Positions 35,401-43,439 of a stretch of DNA of 64,000 nt are shown one piece after another (the stretch's first letter is position 1; each line of letters begins with the position of its first letter). The position numbers and the translations under genes were made by a program. Origin of the DNA: Plotosus lineatus. Lineage: Eukaryota > Chordata > Actinopteri > Siluriformes > Plotosidae. The notes under the pieces were generated by a model, which made no database searches, had not been told where the DNA came from, and saw only the letters and a program-made list of their open reading frames with translations. Where the stretch lies: NCBI GenBank assembly GCA_024760905.1, contig CM045735.1, forward strand, positions 24,273,249 to 24,337,248, read 5' to 3'.

Positions 35401-35497
35401 GCTCTTTCCGTCCTCTTCTCCACTACTCCGAACCTTTCCACAGCCAGACTAACGATGATCATGGTCAAATGACCCAAACACTGCTCACCTTTTGAGG
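32424..35497 (-). mobile_element. R2-type LINE with restriction-like endonuclease
   Basis: The element body runs from about 35497 (5') to about 32424 (3') on the - strand. It consists of one long open frame followed by a ~150-bp 3' UTR. It interrupts a Tigger-like transposase start (35507), so it is a secondary insertion. The reverse transcriptase with a C-terminal zinc knuckle and restriction-like endonuclease, and no AP endonuclease, places it in the R2/NeSL/Hero/Utopia branch of LINEs. Confidence 0.85.
32574..35462 (-). CDS. R2-branch LINE polyprotein: RT, zinc knuckle, RLE (open)
   Basis: The frame is open from 35657 to 32574 (1027 codons), but the first ~55 residues come from flanking DNA. 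I place the start at the methionine at 35462 (35390 is an alternative). Numbered from 35657: a basic region at residues 95-155 (RRRRKERTRKR); reverse transcriptase at about 215-520, with SAPGPSGVPYKVYK, a DLANAYGSIPH motif A near 369 and catalytic YMDD at 469-472; a thumb region to about 650; CPQC...H....CC zinc knuckle at 806-822; and a restriction-like endonuclease with RPD at 914-916, ELTVPWE at 932-938 and the lysines following. It would nick DNA and prime reverse transcription from the nick. All key residues I can identify are present and there is no stop or frameshift, which is unusual here. It lacks the N-terminal C2H2/Myb DNA-binding region of full-length relatives, so it is probably 5'-truncated yet recent. 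Confidence 0.85.
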   Translation of the reverse strand: MIIVSLAVERFGVVEKRTERAPFTMNQRATKIHRIRQELKSLKRQHKEASEEQRPPLVELRTILRKKLLTLRRAEWHRRRRKERTRKRASFIANPYGFTKQLLGQKRGGRLTCSKEEIDQHIQTTYSDPDRQQELGHCNTLIQPSPPTKEFDRREPLLKEVQDVVRKARTSSAPGPSGVPYKVYKNCPLLLKRLWKILKVIWRRGKVAQQWRYAEGVWIPKEENSKNIDQFRIISLLSVEGKIFFSIVARRLTDFLSSNSYIDTSVQKGGISGVPGCLEHTGVVTQLIREARENKGDLAVLWLDLANAYGSIPHKLVQATLERHHVPGQVAQLIMDYYNQFSMGVSAGLVTSDWHRVEVGIITGCTISVILFALAMNMLVKSAETQCRGPKTATGVRQQPIRAYMDDLTITTESVPGSRWILQGLEELCRWARMRFKPEKSWSLVLKRGKVVDRFRFSIGGAPIPTVSEKPVKSLGKVFNSSPKDSASIQETCQELESWLRTVDRSGLPGKFKAWIYQHGILPKVLWPLLIYEVPISIVEGLERKVSSFLRRWLGLPRSLSSITLYGRNTKLQLPLRSLEEEFKVTKAREVMMYRDSSNPKVAQAGVRVKTGRKWRADEAVTHAELRIRHRALVGAVTHGRAGLGTCTTPQYEKAKGKERRRLVQEEVRAEVEERRSSRAVSLRQQGAWTRWEQAMERKVTWAELWRAEPHRIKFLVQAVYDILPSPSNLSIWGRIESPNCPQCPGRGTLEHILSCCPVALGQGRYTWRHNQVLKPIAEVISMGISKSSRRSCPTTQLITFVKAGEKLGKTTGARNPSGLLATAKDWQLSVDLEKQLKFPQCIVSTTLRPDILLVSKETKSIILMELTVPWEDRLDEAHERKKTKYEDLVVGCRKQGWKAQCMPIEVGCRGFAGQSLYKTLSVLGITGMERRRAIKRITEEAEKASRWLWIRRGDPWKAKAT

Positions 35498-35506
35498 CTT
35501 CTGGTA

Positions 35507-35620
35507 AGGCGCCGAAGCATGAGGAAAAAGTTAATGACGCTGCATGAAAAAGTAGAACTGCTTGGTATGATTCAGGAAGGAAAACGTTTTGCTGCAAAAG
35601 TGCTAAGAAGGTGAATGTTG
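35507..35620 (+). pseudogene. Tigger/CENP-B-type transposase N-terminal fragment
   Basis: Reads MRKKLMTLHEKVELLGMIQE and GKRFAAKVLRR before a stop. This resembles the first helix-turn-helix of pogo/Tigger (CENP-B-like) transposases. It sits directly next to the 5' junction of the R2-type LINE, so the LINE appears to have landed in this gene. Confidence 0.6.
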
Positions 35621-35682
35621 TATGAAACAAGCTCATCATCAGAATGGAACCTGCCATGGTATTCTGGATACTTCTAGTTCAG

Positions 35683-36514
35683 GGGTCGGTAACCTTTGCC
35701 ATCGAAAGAGCCATTTGGACCTGATTTCGACATTAAAGAAAACACTGGGAGCCACAAACACTTTTTTGACATTTAAAAATCAAATAACACTGCATATAAT
35801 GTTTTTCCCCTTTTTCCGTCATGTTAATATAAAACAACAATGTGTTGCATTGATTTAAACGACTGCAGAGACAATTAAATTACAATTCACTTACAACAAA
35901 AACATCTTTTAAATAATATTAATGCTTAATGCTGCACTGACCGACCCATTCTCATAGTGGAGACTGAACCACACCCAGCCTTTTATTTTCTCACTGGGAG
36001 GAGAGTTATTTAATTCTGAGATTGCTGTGCATAAGCCAAATCTCATTCACTGTGTCTTACTTCAGCTGTGATTTCTGTTCATGGATTACAAACCCTGGCG
36101 TCGGAAAAAATCTCTCGCTTGCCGTGCTGCTGTTGGTGAAAAATTCTTTCACAAGAATTTGGAAATCCACCAACACAGCAGATTCAAAACACAGAGACTC
36201 TCAATGTAGCTGATTAATATAACAATAGGCATGTCCACAAGAACACGCACACAAAATCACCCCGCCAACACCAAATAAATATCTGCCCACACCTGTGACT
36301 GTTAATTTTCATCTCTGTAATTTTCAACCCTAAAAGAGCATTTTTGGAAAGGTACCCACTGGGTACCTGTGGGTACCTGACCGTTGCAGGACTCTGCCTT
36401 AGGCAGATTCTCCCATCATTCAGGTGAAAGCTGGTTTAACTCTTTAACCCCTGGAAGCCCAAGAGGTGAAAGAGCCGCATGCGCCTCCGGAGCCACGGGT
36501 TTCCGACCCCTGAT
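35683..36514 (+). mobile_element. hAT-B copy (non-autonomous)
   Basis: Ends 'caggggtcggtaacc' at 35683 and 'gtttccgacccctg' at 36514 form imperfect TIRs. The subterminal 'agagccatttgg' and 'agagccgcatgcgcc' are hAT-like. The interior is alignable to the broken copy at 23010-27035 in reverse. No transposase; I did not find a matching 8-bp duplication at the flanks. Confidence 0.75.
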
Positions 36515-36654
36515 ATAATACAAGGCAAAGTACTGTACATAAATATAATGAAATACCTCCCCCTTGTGGACATTTTTTTGAAAACGTGCTGTATGTTTTA
36601 TGGAAAATATACTCAGTTCGTGTCCTTTTATATATAAAATATACACTATATATA

Positions 36655-36998
36655 GATGGTGGTCTAGTGGTGTAGGGCGCTGGATCGCTGATCCAAAGGT
36701 TGGGGGTTCGAGTCCCACTCCCCACAAGGTTGTCACTGTCCTCCCCCAGTGCGGCTAACTGGGTTATCAAAGGCGGGCCATGTCTCTCACTGTCTATGGT
36801 GAGAGGCATGTAAAAGAACCATTGCTGACTTTCGTAAAGAGTAGGCTGCAAAGTCGTCAATGTGTTTCTGTCCCTTGCTAAAAAGGGTTGTGACAGGAAG
36901 GGCATCAGACGTAAAAACCTCTGCCAAATCAAACGTGCGATTCAGATGATTCGCTGTGGCGACTCCCGAGTAAAAGGGAAAAAGCCGAAAGGAAGACA
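36655..36998 (+). mobile_element. SINE-A copy (RTE tail)
   Basis: Complete: 'gtggtctagtggtgtagggc' (A box), 'gggttcgagtccc' (B box), core, RTE-leader-like 'gttgtgacaggaagggcat', then 'gattcgctgtggcgactccc' and 'gccgaaaggaagacaga'. Flanked by AT repeats, so the TSD cannot be judged. Confidence 0.9.
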
Positions 36999-37001
36999 GA
37001 C

Positions 37002-37002
<1 letters not shown>

Positions 37003-37051
<49 letters not shown>

Positions 37052-37077
37052 CATACATACACACACACACACGCATA
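37003..37077. repeat. (AT)n / (CATA)n / (CA)n microsatellite
   Basis: About 22 AT units, then 'catacatacata', then CA units, immediately after the SINE-A tail. Confidence 0.95.
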
Positions 37078-37537
37078 TTTATATTTTATCAATAAATATC
37101 ACAGTAAAAATTAAGTTTTTCTTAATCGTTACTACATTGTATTACATTAATACTGTATTAATGAGTAAGACTGTCTATAGAATGTGTTTAAGAAGTATTT
37201 TTTAGCCATGTAATAGATACATAGTATTTTACTTCCAGTTGGTCATTCATGTAATATTATACATGGGGTTTTACTTCCTGGGACAGAACTCGCGGATTAT
37301 CTTCATTTGCGGGAGGGGTCGGAACCAAGCCCCCGCGAATACCGAGGGCCTACTGTGTATCTATTATGTGCTTTTCTTTTGGTTTGCATTTTGAAATAGT
37401 TTTCTCATATCTAATAATATGCCTATCAATGGTTTATATTTCTGTTAAATCACCCAAGTAAATTCTTTAATATTGGAGTTTTTGTAGTGGTTTTGAAATC
37501 ACAAATAACCGCAAGACGTTTTTAACATTTTATGTAG

Positions 37538-37742
37538 GTCTGGAATGTTGGAGTCTGGTGTGGACAGGATTATAACTCAGGTGGTGGATCCTAAGTTAAA
37601 TCATATTTTCCGGCCACACATTGAGAAAGCTATTCATGAATTCCTGGCCTCAGAGAAGAAAGAAGAAGGAGCGCTGAATTCATTGACTGAGACTGAGCAG
37701 CAGGAGGTTGTCAGCAACAACACTATAGCAAAGACACAATGA
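37538..37742 (+). CDS. bod1: BOD1, coding exon 3 (terminal)
   Basis: Acceptor 'ttttatgtag' then GTCTGGAATGTTG, completing the split codon as Gln-Ser-Gly-Met. It encodes MLESGVDRIITQVVDPKLNH and IFRPHIEKAIHEFLASEKKEE, the conserved C-terminal half of the BOD1 domain. A short, less conserved tail follows, rich in Glu, Ser and Thr (...EQQEVVSNNTIAKTQ), with stop TGA at 37740-37742. The three exons total 468 nt, or 155 residues, compared with about 185 in human; the difference is mostly at the N-terminus. Splice phases agree throughout, so the gene appears intact. Confidence 0.93.
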
Positions 37743-38059
37743 GGTACAAGTTCAATTTTATGAAACTGCTCTCATGGTAGACTTTTCTCTTCAGCAGCGT
37801 AATTAACCCATCACAATCATGTACAATATCACATTTTCAAAGTGATATTTATCCTTGGAGTCAATATAAAAGTTTGTGCACCCCTATTAAAATGCCAGAT
37901 TTTTGTGGGATTTTTTATTTTTATTTTTTTATATGCAACCAATTTATTGTTTTTTCCCTACACCACAAAATGAGTTTCGGCAGTAGTATGGTAGTCACTG
38001 GTGTTGGTTGGTTTATATGTCAGTTTGTCTGGGAGCAAAATCTTGACCACACTCAACAT

Positions 38060-38185
38060 TTGTCATTGTGACAGACACCCTTATCCAGAGTGAAGTGCAC
38101 GTTTATTTTATATATGTATGTATGTGTGAGCAGTTTAGTACCTTGCTCAAGGGCCCAACAGTGGCAGGTGTCCACACACATGCAT
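38060..38185. repeat. Dispersed fish repeat fragment
   Basis: 'acacccttatccagagtgaagtg' and 'ccttgctcaagggcccaacagtgg' are phrases I know from SINE/LINE-related fish repeats. The middle part resembles the SINE-B centre. Incomplete. Confidence 0.45.
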
Positions 38186-38622
38186 TTCCACCAAACGTTT
38201 TGGGGATGTTATCTTAACCGAGTCCCAGACATCATTTAATTTTGGAATGTCCAGGTCTGAGTAAGCTCACAAAGTTTCGTAGATAGAGATTTAAATTTAA
38301 AAGTTGTTAAAATTGAAACTGTTGTATCGGGTCTACAAAATAACTGGCCCATTGATACAAGAGTGGACAGATAGCAAATGACATATGCTTTCAGAGTACA
38401 CAATCCCCTTTCACTTTGAATGACCTTGTAATGTAAAACTGAAGGTCGAAGTATTTGGATACAAATAACTAAATTGAGTAGACAATTACTATATTATACT
38501 AATAGGAAACCTTATATGGACTTTTTGCTATAACAGTTACCTTTGACTTTGTGTGATGTTGAGAGGTCAAAATTAATGTCATGGGAATTACAAGTGTAAT
38601 AACTGAAAGGTGTACCGATGAT

Positions 38623-38628
38623 AATAAA
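38623..38628 (+). terminator. Candidate bod1 polyadenylation signal
   Basis: AATAAA on the + strand about 880 bp after the bod1 stop codon, followed by a T-rich stretch at 38650-38657. It is a good candidate by position; no transcript evidence is available. Confidence 0.35.
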
Positions 38629-38741
38629 GGAGTATCTTGTTGTATTGCCTTTTTTTTCCTCTCCACCTGAAATATGTTTGTTTTTTAGTTGAATTACACA
38701 GATTATATGTTACATTTGAGCTCTGAAATGATTCATCTTGG

Positions 38742-38803
38742 TCTCTCTCTCTCTCTCTCTTTTGCTCTCTCTCTCGCTCTCTCTAGCTCTCTCTCTCTCT
38801 CTT
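38742..38803. repeat. (CT)n microsatellite
   Basis: Interrupted CT tract. Confidence 0.9.
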
Positions 38804-38809
38804 TTACAT

Positions 38810-39700
38810 CACACAAACATGGTATTTTTAACAGTGGTGTTAAAAGAGAACTTTTTATCTGATTTGACCTTTGACTATTTTAAGACTTATAATTTAATAC
38901 TTTTAATACATTTTGCTTCAATATATACATATTTGTTTCAATATTATTTCATTCCCTCTTCCAGCAACTTGCTTCATTTTCAAATTTAGATGCTGGTCGT
39001 GCTCCTTTTGGATTATGACAACCTGGTGTGTCAGGGGCATTGGCTAAGGAAATGCACCCAAACTGGAATTACATTTTGTGGGGAGCTGCTCCGACTGAGA
39101 GAGACTGGCCTTGTTTGTTAGCATATGTAAAAGAGAAGGACATGATCTCTAGCCAAATGTACTATATATGTATGAGATATTCCATAAACTTGGTATGGGT
39201 GAAAGAAAAACGGAATATCTTGTTTGAATAATGTAATTAATATATTATGTGAGAGGGACTCTGAATACAGTCTGACATTTGTGAAATGCTTTTTATATAT
39301 ACATATAAAACCCCACTTGTAACAGGGTATGCTGGAACCTGCTTCAAATAAATAATACATACTGGGAATTGCCTCCATTGTTTTATTACATTTATGTCCT
39401 TCATAAGAGACTTTTCATCTTGATTTGGACTTGCTTACATGTGAGCATTTCTATTACAGAGAGAGCAACTTTATTTACAATGAATTTTGGATGGACTAAT
39501 TATCAAGAGGGTTTCTATCCATTTCCAGAGTCCAGCATAGTTTGGTAATTTCAGTGCTCTGAAACACAAAATGTGTCTATTAAAAGTCCAATCAAAAACA
39601 AGTAATCAGGAGTCACACTCAACCCTCAACAAACTGCTTCCTTGCATTAGGAAAGATGCCCCATAAGATGTGAATGTCAACACATTAGTAGTTACTGCAG
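38810..39700. other. No recognisable feature (stc2 exons 1-2 not found)
   Basis: I looked here for the first two stanniocalcin exons (the cysteine-rich segment before exon 3) and did not see them on the + strand. They are lost, moved or too decayed to recognise. Confidence 0.45.
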
Positions 39701-39912
39701 GCCAAATTATTCGTCGAGGATACACTGAAGTGCAGGGCACATGGGTGACATCACAAGTTCAGCTACATCAGTCACAAGTGTGTTTCCATAAGAGAGATGG
39801 TGTTTCAGCTACAGCGCGAGTGCTGCAACAAATACAACCTCTGCTCAGTGGTCAAGGAGAACACCAAAGTCATGATGGAGATGATCCACTTCCAGCATCT
39901 CTTTCCCAAAGG
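39701..39912 (+). pseudogene. stc2: Stanniocalcin-2 relic, exon 3
   Basis: Acceptor 'gttactgcag' and donor GTAAGT frame a 212-bp exon. Its middle frame reads AKLFVEDTLKCRAHG-stop-HHKFSYISHKC and then SIREMVFQLQRECCNKYNLC, NTKVMMEMIHFQHLF. From memory, vertebrate STC2 has (I)KDALKCKAHALRHRFGCISR and KCPAIREMVSQLQREC in this exon, so register, cysteine spacing and intron positions all agree. A TGA replaces one codon after CRAHG. Splice signals are retained and there is an intron, so it is not a processed copy. STC2 is a secreted disulfide-linked glycoprotein hormone that, in mammals, inhibits PAPP-A. This copy cannot encode it. Confidence 0.82.
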
Positions 39913-40258
39913 GTAAGTGATATACTATTAGTAAAATAAAAAAAAAAACAATCATCCAAAGCAGATTATTTATGATAATTTATGCTTTGGATTTACACTT
40001 TACTACATGGTTTATGTTAAGCATTATATTTTATTAAATGTTAAAAAGTAATTACATTATTTCTGGACTCGAGCTTGTGAACAGATAGCAGAATGCCCCA
40101 GTACATTTGTATATGTACGGTATGAAATTGGTTTTTCAGGCCAACTCCACATTACTCTTTTGTAAATGTGATTTAGTAACTAATCAGTTTAGTCAAAATC
40201 ATTTAAGATTATTTGGTCATGCATAGTGGAATCCCTCATCTCTCGTTGTTCTGTCTAG

Positions 40259-40344
40259 GCGGTGAACATCCTGCTAGCCTGTAGTGAGGAGTGCAAGTCG
40301 CTATTACTCGCAGCATTCATGCCCAGTGTGCCAGCTTAAGCTGA
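40259..40344 (+). pseudogene. stc2: Stanniocalcin-2 relic, start of exon 4
   Basis: After acceptor 'ttctgtctag' the sequence reads AVNILLACSEECKSLLLA, comparable to the exon-4 start of STC2 (...DLVNLLLTCGEEVKEAI). A frame change then follows: the next recognisable part, AIHAQCASLS, is in another frame. The join to exon 3 is also out of phase and about five residues of the expected PYVDL-like segment are missing. Beyond about 40345 no STC2 similarity is visible. Confidence 0.7.
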
Positions 40345-40904
40345 TGCCCACCAGGTCAGACAGTACTGCTACTATAATAGTTTACATTTGACATGTCAGG
40401 ATGGTAACAGACTGAAGTGACAGTTTCAGATGAATTTAATTCTAAACTGTGTGCTCTCCATTTTTGCCACTGAGTACACTGGTTCCCAGTTAACCAAACA
40501 AAGTCAGAAATAATTTTTTAGGTCTGCTCAGTAAACATGGGAGCAACAAATGACACAGCTTTTACCATAAATTCTAAGAGAAAACACATGGTACCATTTC
40601 TCAGGAGCACAACATTAAGCTTTGATCTACATTTAGTTTTTGTACAGACTTTTTCCTCTGTCATGCCAAAGTTGAATGAGTTGGAATGTCTGGGACTTAT
40701 GTATGCTGATTACTTCTGGATAAAATAGTCATGTTGATGTTAACTTGCATAAACTTCTACTGAGACAGAACTAGTATCCACACATGAACGTAACACAGCT
40801 TTTAATAAACAAGTTCATGAAAATGTTCAGGGTTACATATGTTAATTTTACTATTTGTTCCCTTTGACAAAAAATAGACGCTTAAAGTGTGTGTGTGTGT
40901 GTAT
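40345..40904. other. No recognisable feature
   Basis: Where the remaining stc2 exon 4 would lie, no cysteine-rich frame can be traced. A short GT tract sits at 40888-40902. Confidence 0.45.
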
Positions 40905-41207
40905 CTTCTTCACTTATCCCTTAACATCCGGGGATGCCGTTGGGGCGCCTTCATGGTGAGACTTGGGCTGATTTGGCCTGGCGGCGGCCATCCCTCTCCA
41001 GGAGATTGGAAACATGCTGACGGCTTTGCAGCCTACTCTTTACAAAAGTCAGCAATGGGTCTTTTACATGCCTCTCACCAGAGACATGGCCGGCCTTTGA
41101 TAACCCAGTTAGCTGCACTGGGGGTACAGTGACAACCCTGTGGGGACTCGAACCCCCAACCTTAGGCTCAGCGATCCTGTGCCCTATCCAGTAGACCATC
41201 ACTGCCT
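40905..41207 (-). mobile_element. SINE-A head and core with a third type of tail
   Basis: In reverse orientation: the head ('ggcagtgatggtctactgga' complement near 41200; B box 'gggttcgagtccc') and the usual core, up to the complement of 'gctgcaaagccgtcagcatgtttcc'. The tail is then neither RTE- nor L2-like: 'aatctcctggagagggatgg' ... 'ggatgttaagggataagtga' ... 'agaagatac'. The end resembles another fish LINE 3' terminus. The junction is again at CAGC(G/A)TGTTTC. Confidence 0.8.
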
Positions 41208-41828
41208 GCCATGTGTGTGTGTAGACAAAATTTTTGCTAATTTATCCACATGCTATATATATCAAGTTACATACACAAGAAAAGGAAATAAAGTTGGTTA
41301 AAATAATAAGTCTGAAGCCACAGTAATGTTTGGTATACCTCATCCTTCCACATTACCAAATCGAGTTAATGAATGTATAGAGGTCAGTTACTCTGTTCAA
41401 TTGTACATCTTTTATTTATATTGTTATTTTTAAAGATTATACATGTATTTTTTGTACCATCATGTCAGGAACATCAGTAACAAGTGTAATGTTCTCGTTC
41501 ATGTATTTTCTATATCAGTTATATTAATTATGTGTTGTAAGAAAAAAATTAAATCTTTGACATTTTGAAGCAGTGCCAAATTATGTCCACCCAAATCCAT
41601 GCCCTCACCCTCCATTATGCGTCAATAAATTATGTTAGTGTGTGGATTATTTGGCAATTTTTTTTTTCTATAAATATCACTTTCTCTCATGTCCTCATAT
41701 ACACATCATAATTGGCTAAATGTTTAGGAACAGTTAGACCTGTATGGGTTTTTGTTTACGATTTCATTTTTAATTTCAAAGTCTCCGCTCTCAATTACTT
41801 TCAACAAAGCTCAAGAGTACAGTTCTTC
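41208..41828. other. No recognisable feature
   Basis: AT-rich with no supported element. Confidence 0.5.
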
Positions 41829-42525
41829 TTTTAGTTTCAGCTTTCCCCCATTTTTTTTCAGGTGTCACCACAGCGAATCATCTCGTCACACATTTGATTT
41901 GGCATAAGTTTTTACATCGGATGCCCTTCCTGACACAACCCTTTAGCAAGGGACTTGAACACGCTGATGGCTTTGCAGCCTACTTTTTTTTTACGAAACT
42001 TAGCAGTGGTCTAGTGGTATAGGGCGCTGGATCACTGATCCAAAGGTTGGGGGTTTGAGTCCCACTCTCCACAGGGTTGTCACTGTCCCCCCCAGTGCAG
42101 CTAACTGGGTTATCAAAGGCGGGCCATGTCTCTCACTGTCTATGGTGTGAGGCATGGAAAAGAACCATTGCTGACTTTCGTAAAGAGTAGCTGCAAAGTC
42201 GTCAGTGTGTTTCTGTCCCTTGCTCTAAAAAGGGTTGTGACAGGAAGGGCATCCGACGTAAAAACCTCTGCCAAATCAAACGTGCTAATCAGATGATTCG
42301 CTGTGACGACTCCCGAGTAAAAGGGAAAAAGCCGAAAGGAAGACATTAGCAATGGTTCTTTTACATGCCGCTTACCATAGACAGTGAGAGACATGGCCAG
42401 CCTTTGATAACCCAGTTTGCTGCAGTGGGGGAGGGCAACAGTGACAACCTTGTGGAGAGTGGGACTCGAACCCCCAACCTTATGATCAGCGATTCAGTGC
42501 CCTATACCACCAGGCCACCCCTGCA
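41829..42525 (-). mobile_element. SINE-A copy split by another SINE-A
   Basis: Outer copy in reverse: tail and RTE-leader part (41829-42000, 'gtttcagctttcccccattt', 'catcggatgcccttcctgac') and core plus head (42345-42525, ending 'ccctataccaccaggccacc'). A second complete SINE-A in forward orientation (42001-42344, 'gtggtctagtggtatagggc' to 'gccgaaaggaagac') lies in its core. A short TTAGCA flanks the inner copy on both sides. Confidence 0.9.
42001..42344 (+). mobile_element. Inner SINE-A copy (RTE tail)
   Basis: Complete and close to the copies at 14221 and 36655. Because it is opposite to its host SINE, the pair forms an imperfect inverted repeat able to fold over about 170 bp on either side. 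Confidence 0.9.
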
Positions 42526-43340
42526 CCAAAGCTCAAGAGTACATTTATAAAACAAAATTTAAACTTGATTAAAATTAGCCATTGAAAAAAAAAAAATCGT
42601 ACGTTTATAAGTCACGTGGAGAGTGGGAATAAATGCAATATGTAAAAGAAGGTAAATAAGCACAATAGGGTTGACTGCAACCATAGATACAAAACCACAA
42701 AATTTCATAAAGGTTTGATTGATGACCCCAAGAAAATGAATGATCACTTTATGCTCATACATGCTACATACTGTATTTCTGTTTTGCAACTATGGGAACA
42801 GTTGTTTGGAATTTAAGTTCACGACCAATAATAGTATGAATGACACTGTCAATTTCAATATGAAAAATCTACTTCTATATACATTCCAAGTCCTTATCAG
42901 GGTTAGGAACCAATGTTCTTCTATTCCCTCATGTTCGGGGTGGAGGTGGGGTGTATGTATTTGACAAAGTGACTCTAAGGGATAAAAAAAGTACAGCACC
43001 ACCCAGTGGTCTAATGCTGAAGAGCATTAGGAGATACAAGTCTATAACTGAAATGTTTCTTTCCACTTCTTTTTAAATTAGATACAATCAATACTGTACC
43101 AAATTAGTAAACATTTATAACTATGAAAATCATTTATAAATATGTCATCTAAATATCCAAATGAGAAACTTGGAGTAATAAATAATCCGTTTTTATACTT
43201 TCAAGTGTAGGGAAAGCACTTGCGGTATATACACCAGATTAAGGGGATAGAGAAAGAAAATCTTCAGTGTTGGAATCAGATTCCTCCAACTAAACATGCT
43301 AGCACAAAAATATGTTTAAAAAAACAAGGTTATACTGTGT
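42526..43340. other. No recognisable feature
   Basis: AT-rich; an A run at 42587-42597. Nothing else was supported. Confidence 0.5.
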
Positions 43341-43439
43341 AATTAACTCAGTGCTTCTCAATTATTTTCTGTGGCACCCCCACCCCTGAAGAAAATAAAC
43401 CACACCCCACCCCGCGAGAAACTATAAATAGTATTATTT

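Larger units (their letters stand above)
32213..37358. mobile_element. Tigger-like element hosting LINE, hAT and SINE insertions
   Basis: 'gtaggcccctgactattggcgg' (shortened) near 32215 and '...cgaataccgagggcctactgt' near 37355 look like the two ends of one Tigger-type element (complement 'acagtaggccctcggtatt'). Between them are a short transposase piece (35507-35620), the R2-type LINE, a hAT-B copy and a SINE-A copy. The pairing of the two ends is an inference. Confidence 0.5.

Noticed and set aside
33361..35495. + strand frames within the R2-type LINE
   Set aside because: Antisense shadows of the real - strand polyprotein.
37559..37742. Assignment of the three exons to bod1l1 instead of bod1
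   Set aside because: MLESG resembles BOD1L1, but [16 protein letters not shown] in exon 1 and the stop soon after the domain fit BOD1. The very long BOD1L1 C-terminal region is absent.
39754..39756. Selenocysteine reading of the TGA in stc2 exon 3
   Set aside because: Stanniocalcins are not selenoproteins, and two further lesions downstream make this an ordinary nonsense change.
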